A DNA stretch of 6,473 nt from Candidatus Zhuqueibacterota bacterium 4572_119 (GTDB lineage Bacteria > Zhuqueibacterota > Zhuqueibacteria > Thermofontimicrobiales > Thermofontimicrobiaceae), in NCBI GenBank assembly GCA_002084535.1, contig NBLI01000192.1, positions 1-6,473 of the forward strand, written 5' to 3'. Numbering within the stretch: position 1 is the first letter of the stretch; each line of letters opens with the position of its first letter. The notes under the pieces were generated by a model. The model saw nothing but the letters and a program-made list of their open reading frames with translations, did not search any database and was not told where the DNA came from. The position numbers and the translations under genes were made by a program. This document shows, piece after piece, positions 5,722 to 6,473 of the stretch.

Positions 5722-6473
5722 ATGGAAAACGAAAAGAAGTCCAAACAACAGCTTGTGAAAGAATTAAAGGAATTAAAGGATAGGGTTGCGGAATTAGAAG
5801 CAGAAGAAGCCAAACACAAACGCGTTGAGAAAACGCTGGAACTGAAAAAAAGGGAATTAGAAACCTTTATTAACAATATTCCCCATATGGCTTGGCTCAA
5901 AGATTTTGATTCAAATTTTATTCTCGCTAATAAAACCTTTGGCGATGCTGTAGGAATGGACCCGGAATATCTTCGAAATCATACTTGCGCTATTTGCTTT
6001 GGAGAAGAAGCCGCGAAGAAGTTCAAAGAAGACGACAAAAAAGTGATTCAGGCAAAGAAGCAGATAACTCTTGAAGAAACAGTTTTAGATAAAGATGGCA
6101 AAAAAGTTTTTCTTGAAACAACAAAATCACCGATATATGATGAAGCTGGAAAGGTTATTGGCACAGTAGGCATCGCGATAGACATCACAGAGCGCAAACG
6201 CATAGAAGATGCATTGAGCAAACATCACAAGAAACTCGAGGATATCGTTGAAAAGCGCACCTCCAAATTAGAGCAGGAAATTAACGAACGTCAAAAAACA
6301 GAAAAAGAACTGAAAAAAAGAAACGAGTTACTTCACAACATTTTGAACAATTCAAGTGGTTATGCAATTGTTACCACTGATCTTGATATGAGAATAACCG
6401 CCTACAATAACATCGCTGAAAAGTTCTTTGGTTATACAAGTAAAAATGTAATTGGCAAAACTGTATTTGAAAT
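5722..6473 (+). CDS. Multi-PAS sensor protein, N-terminal 250 residues (runs off the window)
   Basis: The frame is open from the ATG to the window edge. An in-frame TAA directly precedes the ATG (5719-5721) and GGAG lies seven bases upstream, so the start is firm. Residues 1-45 are a charged coiled-coil leader (KKSKQQLVKELKELKDRVAEL) closely related to that of the upstream kinase. Residues about 46-160 form a PAS domain (ETFINNIPHMAWLKD to AIDITERK), with a CAIC pair at Cys89 and Cys92. Residues about 161-203 are a helical linker of the LEDIVEKRTSKLEQEI type often found in multi-PAS kinases. A second PAS domain begins near 204 (LLHNILNNSSGYAIVTTD) and is cut at residue 250. No membrane segment is seen. 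The missing part most likely carries further PAS domains and a kinase module, but a diguanylate cyclase or other output cannot be excluded. Confidence 0.88.
   Translation, partial: MENEKKSKQQLVKELKELKDRVAELEAEEAKHKRVEKTLELKKRELETFINNIPHMAWLKDFDSNFILANKTFGDAVGMDPEYLRNHTCAICFGEEAAKKFKEDDKKVIQAKKQITLEETVLDKDGKKVFLETTKSPIYDEAGKVIGTVGIAIDITERKRIEDALSKHHKKLEDIVEKRTSKLEQEINERQKTEKELKKRNELLHNILNNSSGYAIVTTDLDMRITAYNNIAEKFFGYTSKNVIGKTVFE

Overview
The window is a 6.5 kb piece of an AT-rich bacterial chromosome, with every supportable gene on the + strand. It has two blocks separated by about 800 bases of very AT-rich non-coding DNA. No tRNA, rRNA, CRISPR array or transposase gene is visible.

Block 1 (bases 2-1542) is the 3' end of an rnf operon in the order rnfG (C-terminal end only), rnfE, rnfA. 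These encode parts of the membrane Rnf complex, which couples electron transfer between reduced ferredoxin and NAD+ to Na+ or H+ movement. Both rnfE and rnfA keep the two intramembrane cysteines that hold the [2Fe-2S] cluster shared by these subunits. RnfA has an unusual insertion of about 15 residues. The operon seems to end at rnfA, so rnfB, rnfC and rnfD would lie upstream, outside the window.

The gap (1543-2343) has no convincing gene. It holds a GC-richer island with a bulged hairpin (1656-1700) and a set of related repeats containing an AGGTATTTT core. Two of these repeats form a nested inverted repeat (2151-2284) just upstream of the next gene.

Block 2 (2344-6473) holds two neighbouring genes for soluble multi-PAS sensor proteins. 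The first is a complete 1100-residue histidine kinase: a coiled-coil leader, a PAS domain that has lost its front half, a GAF domain, five PAS domains, then HisKA_2 and HATPase modules. The second runs off the window; its visible part has a coiled-coil leader, a PAS domain, a long helical linker and the start of a second PAS domain. The two leaders are clearly related. Neither protein shows a membrane segment or receiver domain, and no response regulator is present here, so the output partner is unknown.

The organism is probably a Gram-negative-type bacterium with an anaerobic or facultative energy metabolism. The rnfG-E-A end order, the low GC content and the expanded multi-PAS HisKA_2 kinases would fit a member of the FCB group (Bacteroidota, Calditrichota, KSB1 and similar) or a deltaproteobacterial-type lineage. 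This placement is inference only. I see no link between the Rnf genes and the kinases beyond proximity, and nothing that amounts to a clearly new biological system. The repeat cluster and the eroded PAS domain are the parts most worth a second look.
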